Origin: Priapulus caudatus
Taxonomy: Eukaryota; Priapulida; Priapulimorpha; Priapulimorphida; Priapulidae
Reading direction: 5' to 3'
Assembly: GCF_000485595.1 (NCBI RefSeq)
Contig: NW_014577271.1
Coordinates: 398,753 to 429,390 of the forward strand
Length of the DNA: 30,638 nt
The translations under genes were made by a program, and so were the position numbers. Below are positions 1 through 11,924 of the stretch, in pieces. The notes under the pieces were generated by a model. The model was not told the DNA's origin. It searched no databases and saw nothing but the letters and a program-made list of their open reading frames with translations. The first letter of the stretch is position 1; the number at the start of each line of letters is the position of its first letter.

Positions 1-186
1 TATGTTGCATTGAATTGGTAAATATAGAGGCATAGGTTAGGATCGACCATTTCGCATGTAGATTAGAATTAGTTAGGTGGGGTACTAGCAGATAGGGGCT
101 ACAGAGTTAGTTTGACACTTACACACATGCCGGCCATGTGTGCATTCGCGCGTAATAGTTTGAACACGAGAGAGAGTGGTGGTGTG

Positions 187-270
187 TGATTGGTTAGAGT
201 AAAGGGGAACTGGGCTGTGATTGGACGAGAGAGTCATATATAAAGATTGGAAGGGCATTTGAAGGGGACG
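187..270 (+). promoter_or_regulatory. TATA promoter with two inverted CCAAT boxes
   Basis: Two ATTGG boxes (189-193 and 220-224) stand 30 bp apart, followed by TATATAAAG at 237-245. This is the layout of a strong RNA polymerase II promoter on the plus strand, with a start expected near 267-270. No coding region follows within 250 bp. The stretch could be the promoter of a retroelement LTR or of a gene whose first exon is non-coding. No primer-binding site or LTR partner was found in the window. Confidence 0.4.
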
Positions 271-519
271 GTTGAACGGGATTGGAACGAGACGAGACGG
301 AGACGTGACGCTGACAGTTTTTGTAAACAATATATTTCTTTAGTGGACACAAATTCTATACGTCTTCTTGATTATTTATACTTTAAATTATAACATACAA
401 ACTACGCTCTACAACGCCACACCTGAAAATGAAGACTTCAATGCAAGCATCTTCGTCAGTGTGGGCAAGCCATCGAAACATAACTGAATCGAACTGTGGG
501 CAAGCATAACAGCTAGTGT

Positions 520-1017
520 TGCAGGTGACTGCATAGGAAGTATTCTAAATGAAACTGTATCAAGACAATCGCAAATTGCGCGGGTAATGGGCTATTATGG
601 GAACCCAAAGTCACTGGCCCTTACATGGGGAAAAACCAAACTAAACATCGCACGGGAAATATTATCATGGGCAGAAGAGAAAAATTATGGAAATCATACT
701 ATAGAAGCAAGAGTGAAATTATACGAATGCACAGTTTTACCTTCCTTCCCAAATAACAGTGAAACATAGACTAACTTAACTAAGGAAAAAGTAAAAATGT
801 TGGAGGATTTCCAAAATGAGTGCCTGCGCAAAACAATAAAGACTCATAGTAAAACATCACTGGAAGCACTAAGGAGAGTTAAGAATTTTACCAATAACAG
901 ATAAAATAGGATACAAAAAACTCATGCTACTACAATACATAGTTAAGATAGATAACAATAGATTAATGAAAAGAGTATTTATACAGCAGATCAAAAAGGA
1001 AGGAAAAAATTGGGTAA
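520..1017 (+). pseudogene. non-LTR retrotransposon reverse transcriptase, C-terminal remnant
   Basis: The translation holds the block that follows the catalytic centre of LINE-type reverse transcriptases: a motif like KLYECTVLP, then SET followed by a stop where the family has SETW (TGG to TAG at about 769), then LEDFQNECLRK. After a frameshift near 875 it continues with LRILPITDKIGYKKLML and ends at KNWV. The YxDD catalytic motif and everything upstream of it are missing, so this is a dead fragment. The frame ends where the inserted element at 1047 begins. The family (CR1, RTE or another) cannot be told from this piece. Confidence 0.55.
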
Positions 1018-1046
1018 ATGAAAGTGCGTGCGTCTGTGCTTGTGTG

Positions 1047-2208
1047 GAGTCCATACCTATGTGTCCCAGTACCCAGGTACCTATGTTTCCCAGTACCTAT
1101 GTGTCCCGGCACGTATGTGTCCCGGTACCTATGTGTCCCAGTACCCAGGTACCTATGTTTCCCAGTACAAGAAACAAAGGATTTAAGGATTAGGCCTAGG
1201 CTGTTACGTCAGCAAACAAAAAATTATGGTTTTTTTCGTTAATTTTCAAATAAATGAAAGTGTCAGTGACATTGTAGCCCACCTTGGGTGTAATAGAATA
1301 GGGAGGGGGTATATAAAGCAAAAGTATATATGGGAGAACTCCCATTATATAGCATATCTCCCATTATATACTCTTGATAATGATATACGCATTTTGCATA
1401 AGTTTTGATGCGAAAATAAATGTTTCAGATCTGAGTCTGAAATCTTGACGAGAGATAGCGCTACGCCTAAATGATCGCCATTTTAGTTTTCGAATATCGC
1501 GCAAATAAAAGCAATAAAATATTCCAGTCAAATTATTGTAACGAAGAATCTAAAACACAATATTACACGTATATAGGTATGATTGTAGAGTTGTTAACCA
1601 GTTAGACGAAATAAACGTAATAGGACGTTGTCATCTCTCCCATAAGAGTAACAACTGTTTTGGGGAACAAAATAGAAAGAATTTAGATGGCCATTTCCAT
1701 TTTTGCCAAAAAGTGGACGTGGCTCGAAAGTAGGTCGACTGGCGTGCTCCAAAATAGGACGTTCAAATTCAAAATTTTTTTCGTTTGTGTTAAAAGAATT
1801 TTAGTCCCGTATTTAAAGCGTTGGTGCTGTAATTCAGTATTATTTCATTTGTATTAAAAGATATTTTAAGGGAGACATACTAAGCATAGTTTTATTTTCT
1901 CATGACTTTAAATAGTACCCCCTTTTAATATGGAGGAACATAGGTACCGGAAAACATACTTCTTTTTTGTGTTAAAAGAATTTCAGTCCCGTATTTAAAG
2001 GGTTGGTGCTGTAATTCAGTATTATTTCATTTGTATTAAAAGATATTTTAAGGGAGACATACTGAGCATAGTTTTATTCTCTCATGACTCTAAATAGTAC
2101 CCCCTTTTAATATGAAGGAACATAGGTACTGGGAAACGTAGGTACCAGGAAACAGGTACCAGGGGGTGGGTCACATAGGTAGCGGGACACATTGGTATGA
2201 TGTACCCC
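1047..2208. mobile_element. inserted element with inverted minisatellite ends
   Basis: The left end (1052-1168) is made of repeats of the type CCTATGTGTCCCAGTACC. The right end (about 2116-2199) carries the same repeats in reverse complement, starting CATACCAATGTGTCCC when read inward. CTTGTGTG occurs just outside on both sides (1039-1046 and 2209-2216), a possible 8-bp target duplication. The flank is a GT-rich microsatellite, so the duplication could be chance. There is no coding capacity. It is probably a non-autonomous DNA element inserted next to the reverse transcriptase remnant. Confidence 0.4.
1784..2147. repeat. 182-bp tandem duplication inside the element
   Basis: Two head-to-tail copies (1784-1965 and 1966-2147) share the start TTTGTGTTAAAAGAATTT and the block AGTACCCCCTTTTAATATG near their ends. 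They differ at only a few positions, so the duplication is recent compared with the surrounding debris. Confidence 0.85.
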
Positions 2209-2312
2209 CTTGTGTGTGTGCGTGCGTGTGTGTCTGTCCGTGTGCGTGTGTAGACCTGTGTGCGTGTGCGCGCGCGTGCGTGCGTCTGTGTGTGTATGCG
2301 TGTCTGTGTGCA
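2205..2312. repeat. GT-rich microsatellite
   Basis: Imperfect (GT)n with GTGCGTGC interruptions. Open frames across it on both strands are products of the repeat. It may be the microsatellite into which the element at 1047-2208 inserted, since similar GTGCGTGCGT sequence also lies at 1024-1033. Confidence 0.85.
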
Positions 2313-3271
2313 CAATTGGATAGGCCTATAGATATCTGCGCACCCGTTGGTATCTCGCCTCCACCTGTTAGCGTTCGGCTGGTTGAGAAGCTGGCATGGT
2401 GATATGCACGTGCTAATGACCGACGCTCATGACGAGGGAGATGTTATCAGGAATGTCCGTGTTTATGACGTGTGTGTTCGTGTTTTGCGCGTGGGTCGGC
2501 TCCTGTCGTTGGACGGAATGTTATTAACTTTGTTATGAGTCAGTGCACGGTTGTCGGTGGATGTGTTTTACAGCGTTGACGTTGACAGTGTACGTCCTTC
2601 ATGCGTCTTTCACTTTTCCTAGTGTAAGACTTAGCATACACTAACTGTCAGGATGTTTGTCATTCACGGCTATCGGACAATGTCGGAAAACCTACAAGGC
2701 CTTAGGCCGTATGTGAAAACCTCATGACAGCTACAATGAAGCGCTGTGAAATAGCGTGCCTAAAACGTGTAGCGTGCAAAGAGAAGACAAAGAAACAAAT
2801 TGATAATCACTTGGTAGTTTGAAACGACCAAAAATTAATGGTTTGTTGTCTGGTTTGATCCAACTGTGCTTGCTTATGATTGCCTTTGCGAAATAACCCT
2901 GTCAAATAGGCACATTATAGGAGATTATCCGCAAACCAAAATATTGCATCTAGATTAGATTGGCTAGTGGCCGCACTGAAGGATTGGGGTTGCATGGGCT
3001 AAGGTAGTGATGAAATAGTTGGAAGAATGCGTGTAGGATGACGTAATACACGTTGTGCGCACTGAGTGGGATCTATGTTGCATGTTCGTATAAACTGGGG
3101 TACACCCACGTCGTCTTCGGCAAGATGAAAGGGTATGTATATAGTCAGCGAGTGCTAATGAGTAAGCCATGGCAGGCCCGCCACTTCAGCTCTCGCCAGG
3201 ACGGTGGCTACAGGTGGGATGTATGACACGTGACGACGTTACCATGGTCACAGGGTCGCTGACATGAACAA
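2313..3271. other. no gene recognised
   Basis: About 960 bp of unique-looking sequence. Only short open frames without recognisable domains are present, and no repeat or RNA gene was found. Confidence 0.5.
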
Positions 3272-3307
3272 TATTTATAGCACGAGCAGGTATAGGCGTC
3301 TCACATT
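3272..3307 (+). promoter_or_regulatory. TATA box plus initiator
   Basis: TATTTATAG starts at 3272 and a perfect initiator TCACATT lies at 3301-3307. The predicted start at A3303 is 31 bp from the TATA box, the canonical spacing. It points toward the unrecognised reading frame whose first ATG is at 3370. Confidence 0.4.
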
Positions 3308-3369
3308 CAGGGAAGAAAGCGTGTGCAGGTTATACTTATACGTACTATAGAAGATTGAAGTTGAGCGAA

Positions 3370-3600
3370 ATGTTGTGCCGCTATATTTTGACCGGCCGAA
3401 GCGAGCAGGCAACCGCAATTGTCAATGCTGAAGATGTGAAGACTTTACCAGTCAGCGAGCTTGACGAGAACTTTGTGGCTGATAACACGAGTTATAGGAC
3501 ATATCCTGCGAATAAAGAAAAGTGTACACGGCAAGAAAAAAGCAGTGACAAAGGAGACAGGTCCTGGCAAAGTGCTGAAGTTGGAGCAGCCGTACGATAG
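3370..3600 (+). CDS. unrecognised ORF downstream of a TATA/Inr pair
   Basis: A 76-residue hydrophilic frame starts at the first ATG after the predicted transcription start (sequence begins MLCRYILTGRSEQ). It has no signal peptide, no membrane segment and no domain I know. A good splice donor GTAAGC lies at 3615, just past the stop, where another frame (VLKLEQPYDRLVLCR) is open, so the real product could be spliced or the frame could be broken. It could also be part of a decayed mobile element. Confidence 0.22.
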   Translation: MLCRYILTGRSEQATAIVNAEDVKTLPVSELDENFVADNTSYRTYPANKEKCTRQEKSSDKGDRSWQSAEVGAAVR

Positions 3601-3755
3601 GCTGGTTTTGTGTCGGTAAGCATGTGCGCGTAAACGTCATAATGCGTGACTTACTCGAAATTGGTAGAGGCGTAAAAAATAGCCTGTTATTCTGCGTGGT
3701 GTAGTGCGTCAGTTCGATGTGTCAATTGAAAGGGAATGTTCTGTATTGAAAAAAC

Positions 3756-4055
3756 GTGCAGTTCAGTTGGTTGTTGATTGGTAATTGTAAGACATTTGTG
3801 GATTTCAGCGATATCAAGGATGGAACGTTGTTCATGATAGTTTGCAAGGAGGAAAGGCAAGCGATACAGCTGTTTCTAATGAAGGATTGTCAGTGGGTCG
3901 ACATGTGCGTATGCCTGTTTGAACCCGAATTCGAGTTTAGAATAGCAGGCATGCCGGCACTCAGCACCGCGCATCCACTGCTGCCCCTGAGGGAGCACGA
4001 CTTGGGTGATGTGGTGGCACCCTACGAGATGGAGTGGGCCATTCACAACGGATAA
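3756..4055 (+). CDS. unrecognised ORF, possible downstream exon
   Basis: An open frame of about 99 codons follows a good acceptor (TTTGTGGATTTCAG, ending at 3808). The part after the acceptor (DIKDGTLFMIVCKEERQ onward) has a balanced composition and ends in a natural stop. No family was recognised. It may form a two-part gene with the frame at 3370-3600; that is inference from splice sites and spacing only. A long open frame on the opposite strand (3876-4436) covers the same bases and has a less protein-like composition. Confidence 0.2.
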   Translation: MQFSWLLIGNCKTFVDFSDIKDGTLFMIVCKEERQAIQLFLMKDCQWVDMCVCLFEPEFEFRIAGMPALSTAHPLLPLREHDLGDVVAPYEMEWAIHNG

Positions 4056-5660
4056 ATAAACCCCCCTGAAGCCATGGGTGAGGGAAAGGGAGCATTCAAG
4101 CGGGACATTGTAACTGTATGGCAGATCTGGGAGAGATGTGTACCCATGTCGGTTCTTTACTGTTTGCCATCCAAGCTGCAGCAGAACTGCGAAATTCGAA
4201 AACTGTAACGCAGGAGAAAGCATACTGGTATGCTGCCTTCCAGTAAGAACGGAACAAGAACGCAACTTACAAGGAACAAGAGCTGAACGAGACGAAGATA
4301 CGTAAACGGTGAGTGAAACAAACTGTGTCGGCATATATACAATCGTAAGTAAAGTTAAAAACGATAGTTTAAACCCACAGCGTGTAATATACTGAAGGTG
4401 AAAATAAGGTGATAGTGAAATACTGTATATATACATGCACCATGTTTCTTATCCTGTATCCGAAAGGTGCAGGTTATGTTATTGAGATACTTATAGGCTA
4501 CTTGCAGAGCGGAACAATATTCATAATAATAAATGCCGATACAGTTAATTGTTTCACAAGCTTACAGGATAGTATGTGTGTATGTATGGTTAGTAGGTAT
4601 GGTGTCGATGTAGCAGGTATAGTTAGTCATGTGTCGCTGAATGACAACGTACGTATGGCTGAATCTCACGGTCAGCTAACTTGATCAACATTATGCGGGT
4701 TGAAGCGGAATTGTTTTAGATTTGAGAGATTTGAGATATTTAAGAGCTAGATGTCGTCATGGGCCATGGGGCCATGGGCGGGTATACGGTAGCAGGAGCC
4801 TGTCACGCGCGACAGGCGCGCGCAGTTTTAATCAACGTGTAATCGGTGTGTAAGTTCGTGTTCCACACATGATCGGTCCTAGGACTCACGTCGGGGTACA
4901 AGAGTCGACGTTATTGAACGGCATTTCTGTACGCAAAACCGTTACGTTTAGCTAACGATGTCGGTATAGTAGGAAACATCATATTGTAACATGTTTGTGT
5001 GAGCGTGTGTTTTGGTACACTCATTTATTCGGAGTCTGTAGTGTTGTTTTGTACATGACTTACTCTGCATAGTGCTGCCGCCTGGTGTTAGTGTAAGAAA
5101 GCTAGGGGGGATTTAGGATAAAGCCTTTGTTCTTGGATTTGCGCGGGAAAGAAGAGGTGCCATCTCTGTCGCAGAGGGAATCTGGACAAGCGGTTCTCGT
5201 GTGTGTGCAGATGTGGATTTATGACACGCAGGTGATGCTGAGCCGGTGTATGTCGGGGCAGTGAACGTGGCCCTACCGGAGTAGTGTTCTGCAGGGGTAA
5301 GCGGATATGTCCCACAGCAGGGGGCAGTGCTTGTGTTATAATGTGTTATATTGTGTGATATTGTGTTGTGATGTGTTATATTGGATTATAATGGTGGATA
5401 ATGTTGAGTTTATGTATTTGGCCTATATACTGCTCGTATGCTATGTTACATTTAAACTTAAGGTGTGTTTCATTGTTTATGTGTTGCAGCCAACGTCTGA
5501 CAATCTCAAACAGTGAACTAAGCCGTGTCTATATTGTAAAGCAAACTATATTACAATGTTATTAAATGAAGGTACTGTTGGACTGTAACATAGAAATTTG
5601 TACATTCTAAACCCCCCTAAAATTTTCTCTCAACGGATTTAGACGTTTCACAAAATCGAC
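4056..5660. other. no gene recognised
   Basis: About 1.6 kb with no supported gene. Notable details are a short GC-rich palindromic stretch near 4800-4823 (GCGCGACAGGCGCGCGC) and TGTGTTATATTG-type short tandem repeats at 5333-5395. Confidence 0.5.
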
Positions 5661-5662
5661 CC

Positions 5663-5722
5663 TGGGACTGTGCAATCCGCGGATTTCCGCGGATCCGCGG
5701 AAGATTCTCATCCCTGTGTAAC
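5663..5722. repeat. CCGCGG palindrome block, possible transposon end
   Basis: TCCGCGGA occurs three times within 5676-5702. On the minus strand the block reads CAGGGATGAGAATCTTCCGC and onward, which resembles the terminal inverted repeats of some animal DNA transposons. It lies just upstream of the transposase debris. No matching inverted end was found on the far side. Confidence 0.35.
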
Positions 5723-5759
5723 AGGATATCGATTTCTCATCAGCCAAAATAAAGAAGAA

Positions 5760-6190
5760 AAAACTATGCTACTCTAGCTGGAACTCCATTGCCGACAAAC
5801 ACGAGATGGAAAAAAAGCTACCTGACATCCCTCCACCAACACCTGAGGAGCATGTTCAGCATGCTGCACAGTACGAACACTAAGCCCGTGTTGCTATCTA
5901 TTGTGCCCAAATATGCAACACATTACATCCCGAAAGTTTTAGACAAAAATATTCTACTGTGTTGACCGAACTCATAGATGGTGATTTTATCAATTCAGAT
6001 CGAAAAACAATGCGAAGTTGTAAAAGAAAGAACAGTTGTGACAGAAGAAGCCAAAAATGTGGAAACGGCTACTCAAGCCCAAGCCAGCAGTAAAGAATGG
6101 CATCGTTTTCAAGCTGCCAGAATTACCACCTCGCGAAAAAAAGCCGTTTGTCACACAGTAGTTGACAAAGAAACAAAGAAGGCATTATAC
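5760..6190 (+). pseudogene. SWIM/YqaJ-type protein, broken fragment
   Basis: Pieces in different frames match, in order, a protein type common in animal genomes that carries a SWIM finger and a YqaJ-like exonuclease fold: a PPPTPEEHVQ stretch, then LLSIVPKYATHYIPKV, then STVLTELIDGDFINSD, then ASSKEWHRFQAARITTS with the W and RIT-S core that opens the YqaJ domain, and AVCHT. At least two frame changes and in-frame stops (for example at 5881-5883) separate them. The catalytic part of YqaJ is missing. The assignment rests on remembered family motifs and has not been searched. ISL2EU-type transposons carry such a second protein. Confidence 0.5.
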
Positions 6191-6194
6191 ATGT

Positions 6195-7330
6195 TGCTGT
6201 TGGCTTATACTATCCTTTTGGAATTGCTGATCAGATAATTTCCCGGCTCTCAAATGATATCAAACTCAGAAATATAAACACAGTACGTCTTCAGATTAAT
6301 ATTGATGGACCATTATTTAAGAGCAGCAACATACAGTTTTGACATATAGTAGGTTTGTTGGTTGATTCAAGCATGCCAGAACCTTTCACAATTGGTCTAT
6401 ACTCCGGTCATACAAAGCACAATGATGCTAAGGAATATTTACAAGAGTTTGTGGAAGAAATGGTTAATCTTCAGACAAATGGCTTGAGTTATGATGGCCA
6501 GGACTACTGTATAGAGATATCATTATTTGTTTGTGATAGCCCTGCTCGTGCCTTTCTTAAAGGTGTCAAATATCATTCTGGCTATTCAGGTTGTGAGAAA
6601 TGCACCCAGCCTGGTGTGTATGATGGAAAGATGACGTTTCCAGAGACAGATGCCCCACTGCGAACAGATCTGAAATGACAGAGGAGGAACACCATAAACA
6701 TCCCTACCAATTGGGACGTCTCTCGTTAGGGATGGTTTCCAAATTCCCATTGGATTACATGCACCTTGTCTGTCTTGGTGTAATGAAGAGGCTCCTGTTG
6801 TTGTGGATAAAAGGCCCCTTGAAGTGACGTTTAGGGGTTAAGGTGAAAATGGTACTCTCGGAATATCTTCTGGCCATGTGTTGGCATATAACAAATGACT
6901 TTGCTAGGAAACCAAGAGCCCTTGCTGAGATTGCAGGATGGAAAGCCACCGAATTTCAGGCTTTCCTTGCTTTATACAGATCCAGTTGTTCTGAACGGTA
7001 AAATTGCTAAAACATTATATGATAACTTCTATTGCCGTTACTTGGAATACACCCTGCTATCCAAATCCATCGCATGGGACTATAGTTCTGTACTGCTACA
7101 TTACCCACCGCTCATCGATCTCCCTAGTTCTGGTATGTCCAACACATAAATTCCTATAGATTGTTTGCCGGCAAATATGGTTGGACGGTAATGTGCAAAG
7201 GGTCTCCGTCCATTTAGCAGAGATACGACTCCATGGTCCTTAATGAGTTCTCTGCTTTCCCCTGAGAAACTTGGGTTAGGCAAGTTACAAACGTTGCCCT
7301 AACGAAGCCAAACTTTGTCCTGAACAAGTT
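6195..7330 (+). pseudogene. Tnp2/CACTA-like transposase, multiply frameshifted
   Basis: The reading starts with FGIADQIISRL and INIDG-PLFKSS, then the best open part (6355-6678) with FTIGLYSGHTK, EYLQEFVEEM, FVCDSPARAFLKG, and the zinc-binding-like CEKC after YHSGYSG. It goes on with FPLDYMHLVCLGVMKRLL at about 6740, a frameshift near 6825, LLYTDPVVLNGK at about 6970, and EFSAFP near 7245. These blocks in this order match the large Tnp2-like DDE transposases found in many invertebrate genomes. At least four frameshifts and several stops make it inactive. It joins the YqaJ-type remnant directly at about 6190, so two unrelated elements are fused. Confidence 0.6.
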
Positions 7331-7339
7331 ATATTGAAG

Positions 7340-8610
7340 CTATGGAGTTCTTCAAAAAATGAGCAATATGTTGAATCCCCTGAGAGCCATAAAACCGTTT
7401 AAGTGATTTCCCGTGATCCGATACAAAGGAGGTGGTTAAAAAATTCATCCAGCCCGATAGATATCCTGACAGTTGTGTGAGTCACACCCTTCTACATGTC
7501 TGAAAACCCCTAATACAGTGGAGCAATTCTCGAGCACTGCTGACCCGACTGTTTTATTTGTTTGCATTGCGCTTTTGCTAGGACCGGCCACCGAAGCCGC
7601 GCCTCCGGACGGAGACTCCAGGAGCAGCACGGTGATGATTTGCTGACAAACTCGAATGCGTTCAGAATTCTGCTAACCTGGCAGACATGCTTTTCAATCT
7701 GCAGCGGAAGGAAACGCAAGCTAGCCTACTATCACTCGCTGCAACCCCGTGCATACGGGGAACCAATCTCCCGTGCGCAGCTAGCTACCTTTCACCTTCT
7801 TATCCCAGCCATCGTACCCACACCTGCTTACCCCCCGGGTCGGGTTGTATTGCGACCCCCGTGTGCTAGAAGAGCCTCGATCGCTGCATAAATGCTTCCC
7901 AAGACAAAGGCTATGGCCCCCGGCACGCAAGCGGAAGTCCACCTAAACCGAGCATGTTCGCGAAACACGACCCAACTCGCGGCCATGATTCGCTGATGAT
8001 GCACCACGTAACAAGGCGGCTAAAAAAGGACGAAGTCCAGCTCTCGAACTCCAGCCGCTTCTACGCAAGCAACTGCATCAACCAGGACGTGGGACGTGGT
8101 GCCACAATTCTAATAGGTTGACGAGTGGCTCCCACCGCGCATCCCGGAAGGCATAGCACTAGGCCCCGGATCGCCCCGGGCACCCAACAGATGAGCCCGT
8201 GATTGCGCCAGAAGAGAGCAGGCAGACCAAAGCAAAAACATGACCAAGTGGTGAAGAATGACCGGAGCAACAAGCCCTGCAGGATTCTAGCGGACCCTCA
8301 TAACCGCATCTTTGTGTGAGAGGCAGGGAGCGTCTCGAGAAAGACAAGTCAGACAAACGCCACACNAGTGGTGCTGGGTCTGTCTCGGAGAGGCGGAGTT
8401 GGATGCAGGCACTGCGCAGCCATGAGCAGGCTGCGGTCAGCAGTGCGCGTGCTGAGAGGACGCCGCCAGTTGCTTTCGTTCGGGTTCCTAGAGCTAGTGT
8501 GGTACGCCTTGCAGCTAGAAGCATCAGTGTGGTATCGTTGATCACCCGGGGGGGTGCAGCCAGCTATGAGGGTGTGGTGGAGCCGTTGGGGTGTAGATAG
8601 CGGTGGNAGC
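7340..8610. other. GC-rich tract, no gene recognised
   Basis: 7560-8600 is clearly more GC-rich than its surroundings. Overlapping open frames run on both strands, none with a domain I recognise. Two undetermined bases (8366, 8607) mark poor sequence quality. It may be an old mobile-element body. Confidence 0.4.
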
Positions 8611-8633
8611 CAATCAGCGCCACTTATGCAAAT
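8610..8633. promoter_or_regulatory. CCAAT box next to octamer ATGCAAAT
   Basis: CCAATCAG at 8610-8617 is followed by a perfect octamer ATGCAAAT at 8626-8633, a pairing seen in histone H2B-type promoters. No histone gene or other coding region is in position to use it, so it may be chance. Confidence 0.2.
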
Positions 8634-8713
8634 TAATGCCACTATGTGAGTGGGAATAAAAATCACGCGACCCGGACGGGGGTATTCGCACGATAGCCGT
8701 GCCCATTGTTCGA

Positions 8714-9685
8714 GAATCAATATCACGGAATGAGTCCTCAAACGTGAAGCGGTCACTGTATTGGAATTTCCAACCAGCATTACATTTTGTTTTCTAAATT
8801 TAGTGCTCGTTAGAGGCTGCATGGGATATTGCCGTCGGCAGCATTAAATGCGTTTCTGCCCAGGACGCCACCCTAACCTCACCACTGGAGCTTTGTTCAG
8901 TAGTCTTGCTGTCCCTTTGCTGACCATGCTTGACCCCCGCCAGCTCCTTCCAGTCGGCATGCCTGGACGCAGTATCCACGTAGAGGGTTAAGATAACATA
9001 TAAATATTCATTCAATGTTTGCTGGTTTAATTTTACAGAGGAGAATTGTTTATGTAGATGTGCTTATTTAGATGTGTAAAACAAAGGCTTCACTATGGTT
9101 GGCCACCATACTTATAAATGATTCTTTTTACCGTGGTAAAATTATAGACATTTTACCCAATCAAAGGCATTGTTACACATAATTTTATAAAACCGCGGAT
9201 GAATTATTTTTACCGCAGTTAAATTATTACTTTTTACCCAACCATGAGCCGTGTTACATATCATGTATCCGCGGATTATAGCCCATCTCGGTTATTTTCA
9301 ACTTCTCTGTCATGCCTTGAAAATCTCATTTGATGTTAAACAACTCACTGTACTTATAACGAGCTGTTGATACGATATAGTGATATGTAAGACGTCTTTT
9401 CGTTGGGGGAAAAGTCATAATTTGATCGCGGTAAAAAATAATTTATTCGCGGTTAAATTATGTGTAACAAGGCCGCCTCTTTACATCACATAAAACCTCA
9501 CCTATATACACATCCGTTCAGCCATATCTATGCATGTTATATTTATGTCTATATTGTAACGCAGTGACGTCATATGTCCCATGCGGTCAAATACGTGTAC
9601 ATGCGAATATGTGTGTATATAGCCGTGACCTATAGTTGACAAATGATAATAAACCGGCCAAGCTGTGGGGTATAAACAAGAGAAC
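8714..9685. repeat. 1-kb dispersed repeat, copy A
   Basis: Highly similar along its whole length to 22607-23617 in the same orientation. The shared block begins with GAATCAATATCA and ends with ATAAACAAGAGAAC. Copy A lacks about 55 bp present in copy B near 23045-23100. There is no coding capacity. It contains several TTTTACC/GGTAAAA palindromes and an internal element with inverted ends (9166-9473). Just after the shared end, copy A has a long (GA)n tract and copy B does not. Confidence 0.85.
9166..9473. mobile_element. MITE-like inverted-repeat unit inside copy A
   Basis: The left end reads GGCATTGTTACACATAATTT with ACCGCGGATGAATTATTTTT after it. The right end is the reverse complement type, CGCGGTTAAATTATGTGTAA followed by CAAGGC. 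The arms extend over roughly 50 bp with mismatches. The same unit lies at 23115-23418 in copy B. No clear target duplication was found. Confidence 0.5.
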
Positions 9686-9709
9686 GAGAGTGAAGAGAGA
9701 CACAGTAAG

Positions 9710-10879
<1,170 letters not shown>

Positions 10880-11185
10880 TTCAGACAAGAGTGTTAAAGC
10901 TACTCTCATCTGAAGTGTTCCGTCACATACCTCGTTCTGATTCCATTGACAGTGAAACTCTGCGTCAACTTTCTCCACGTTAAAGTCAGATAATTTCATG
11001 CGGTTCTACATGTATTATTTCTGTGTCTGTTACAGTATTGTCGTCTATTTCCATGGTGACGTACGCTGCTGGCACGACCACGGTCACATTCATATTGTTA
11101 ATCGACACGTATTCCCCAAACACACTAGTTGCTTTACACGCGTACAATCCTCTGTGCTTAAAGTTGACTCGTTCTATCACCAGCT

Positions 11186-11654
11186 GAGAACAGACCACTA
11201 TTAAATCCTCCATAAAATCCTATACTTAAGAATTTAATTTCAGGAGCTGAAAAATAGTATTTCGACCGTTTTCGGCCGAGTGGCAATATTAAAGCTAGGT
11301 AGCCATGTACTTCAGCTGTGCACCATTAGAGTTATGACATATATTGTCCGGCGTTTTAATAAAATATCGCGAATTTACTAATCGACACCACATTTGTGCC
11401 TGAAAAATAGTCGCGCAGCCGAATGGGGCCCATACATTGTAAAAATTCGTTTTAAATTACCAGTAACCATCCACCCATCTCAATGTGCATGCCATTGCCA
11501 CACACGATAGCCAACCTAAATAATGCAACCACAAAACGTCGCGTCTGCTTTAGTGCGCGAGCTGCGGGCCCTCCGATTGGTCGGCCGATGACGCGTCACA
11601 TCCTCTAACCTAACAGGGTAATGAACAGGAAGTGATTTAATAGTGGTCACGTGT
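11186..11654. mobile_element. 469-bp insertion with short inverted ends
   Basis: It interrupts Ig domain 3 between codons that are adjacent in the paralogue at 21110. Near the two ends lie the inverted copies GACCACTATTAAATC (11193-11207) and GATTTAATAGTGGTC (11634-11648). CAGCT flanks both sides (11181-11185 and 11655-11659), a possible 5-bp target duplication. There is no coding capacity, and the superfamily is not identified. Confidence 0.55.
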
Positions 11655-11924
11655 CAGCTCGTCGCCTGCAGCTTGTATCCCCTGGTCGCCGTGCAACCAC
11701 GTGTAAGATGGTTCTGAATAGCCATCAGCATTGCACGTTAACGTCAGTTTCTCTGTCTCTGGTAAGAAGACGTCATTTCCAGTAGGGTTGCTGCTGCTGC
11801 TGATGGTCACAGTGTCTCTCAGGCACAGGGTCTCAGCTAATTCCACTACCGCTAAGTCGCCATGGATAAAGACATTGCATTGAAGTTCTCTGTCGTTATC
11901 AATCGGCGAGAACGTGTGACTCAG

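Noticed and set aside
3876-4436. 186-codon open frame on the minus strand
   Set aside because: No recognisable domain, a composition poor in typical coding bias, and it overlaps the plus-strand frame at 3756-4055. No promoter or splice support.
8316-8822. Open frames on both strands around the N bases
   Set aside because: They contain undetermined bases, overlap each other, and show no domain.
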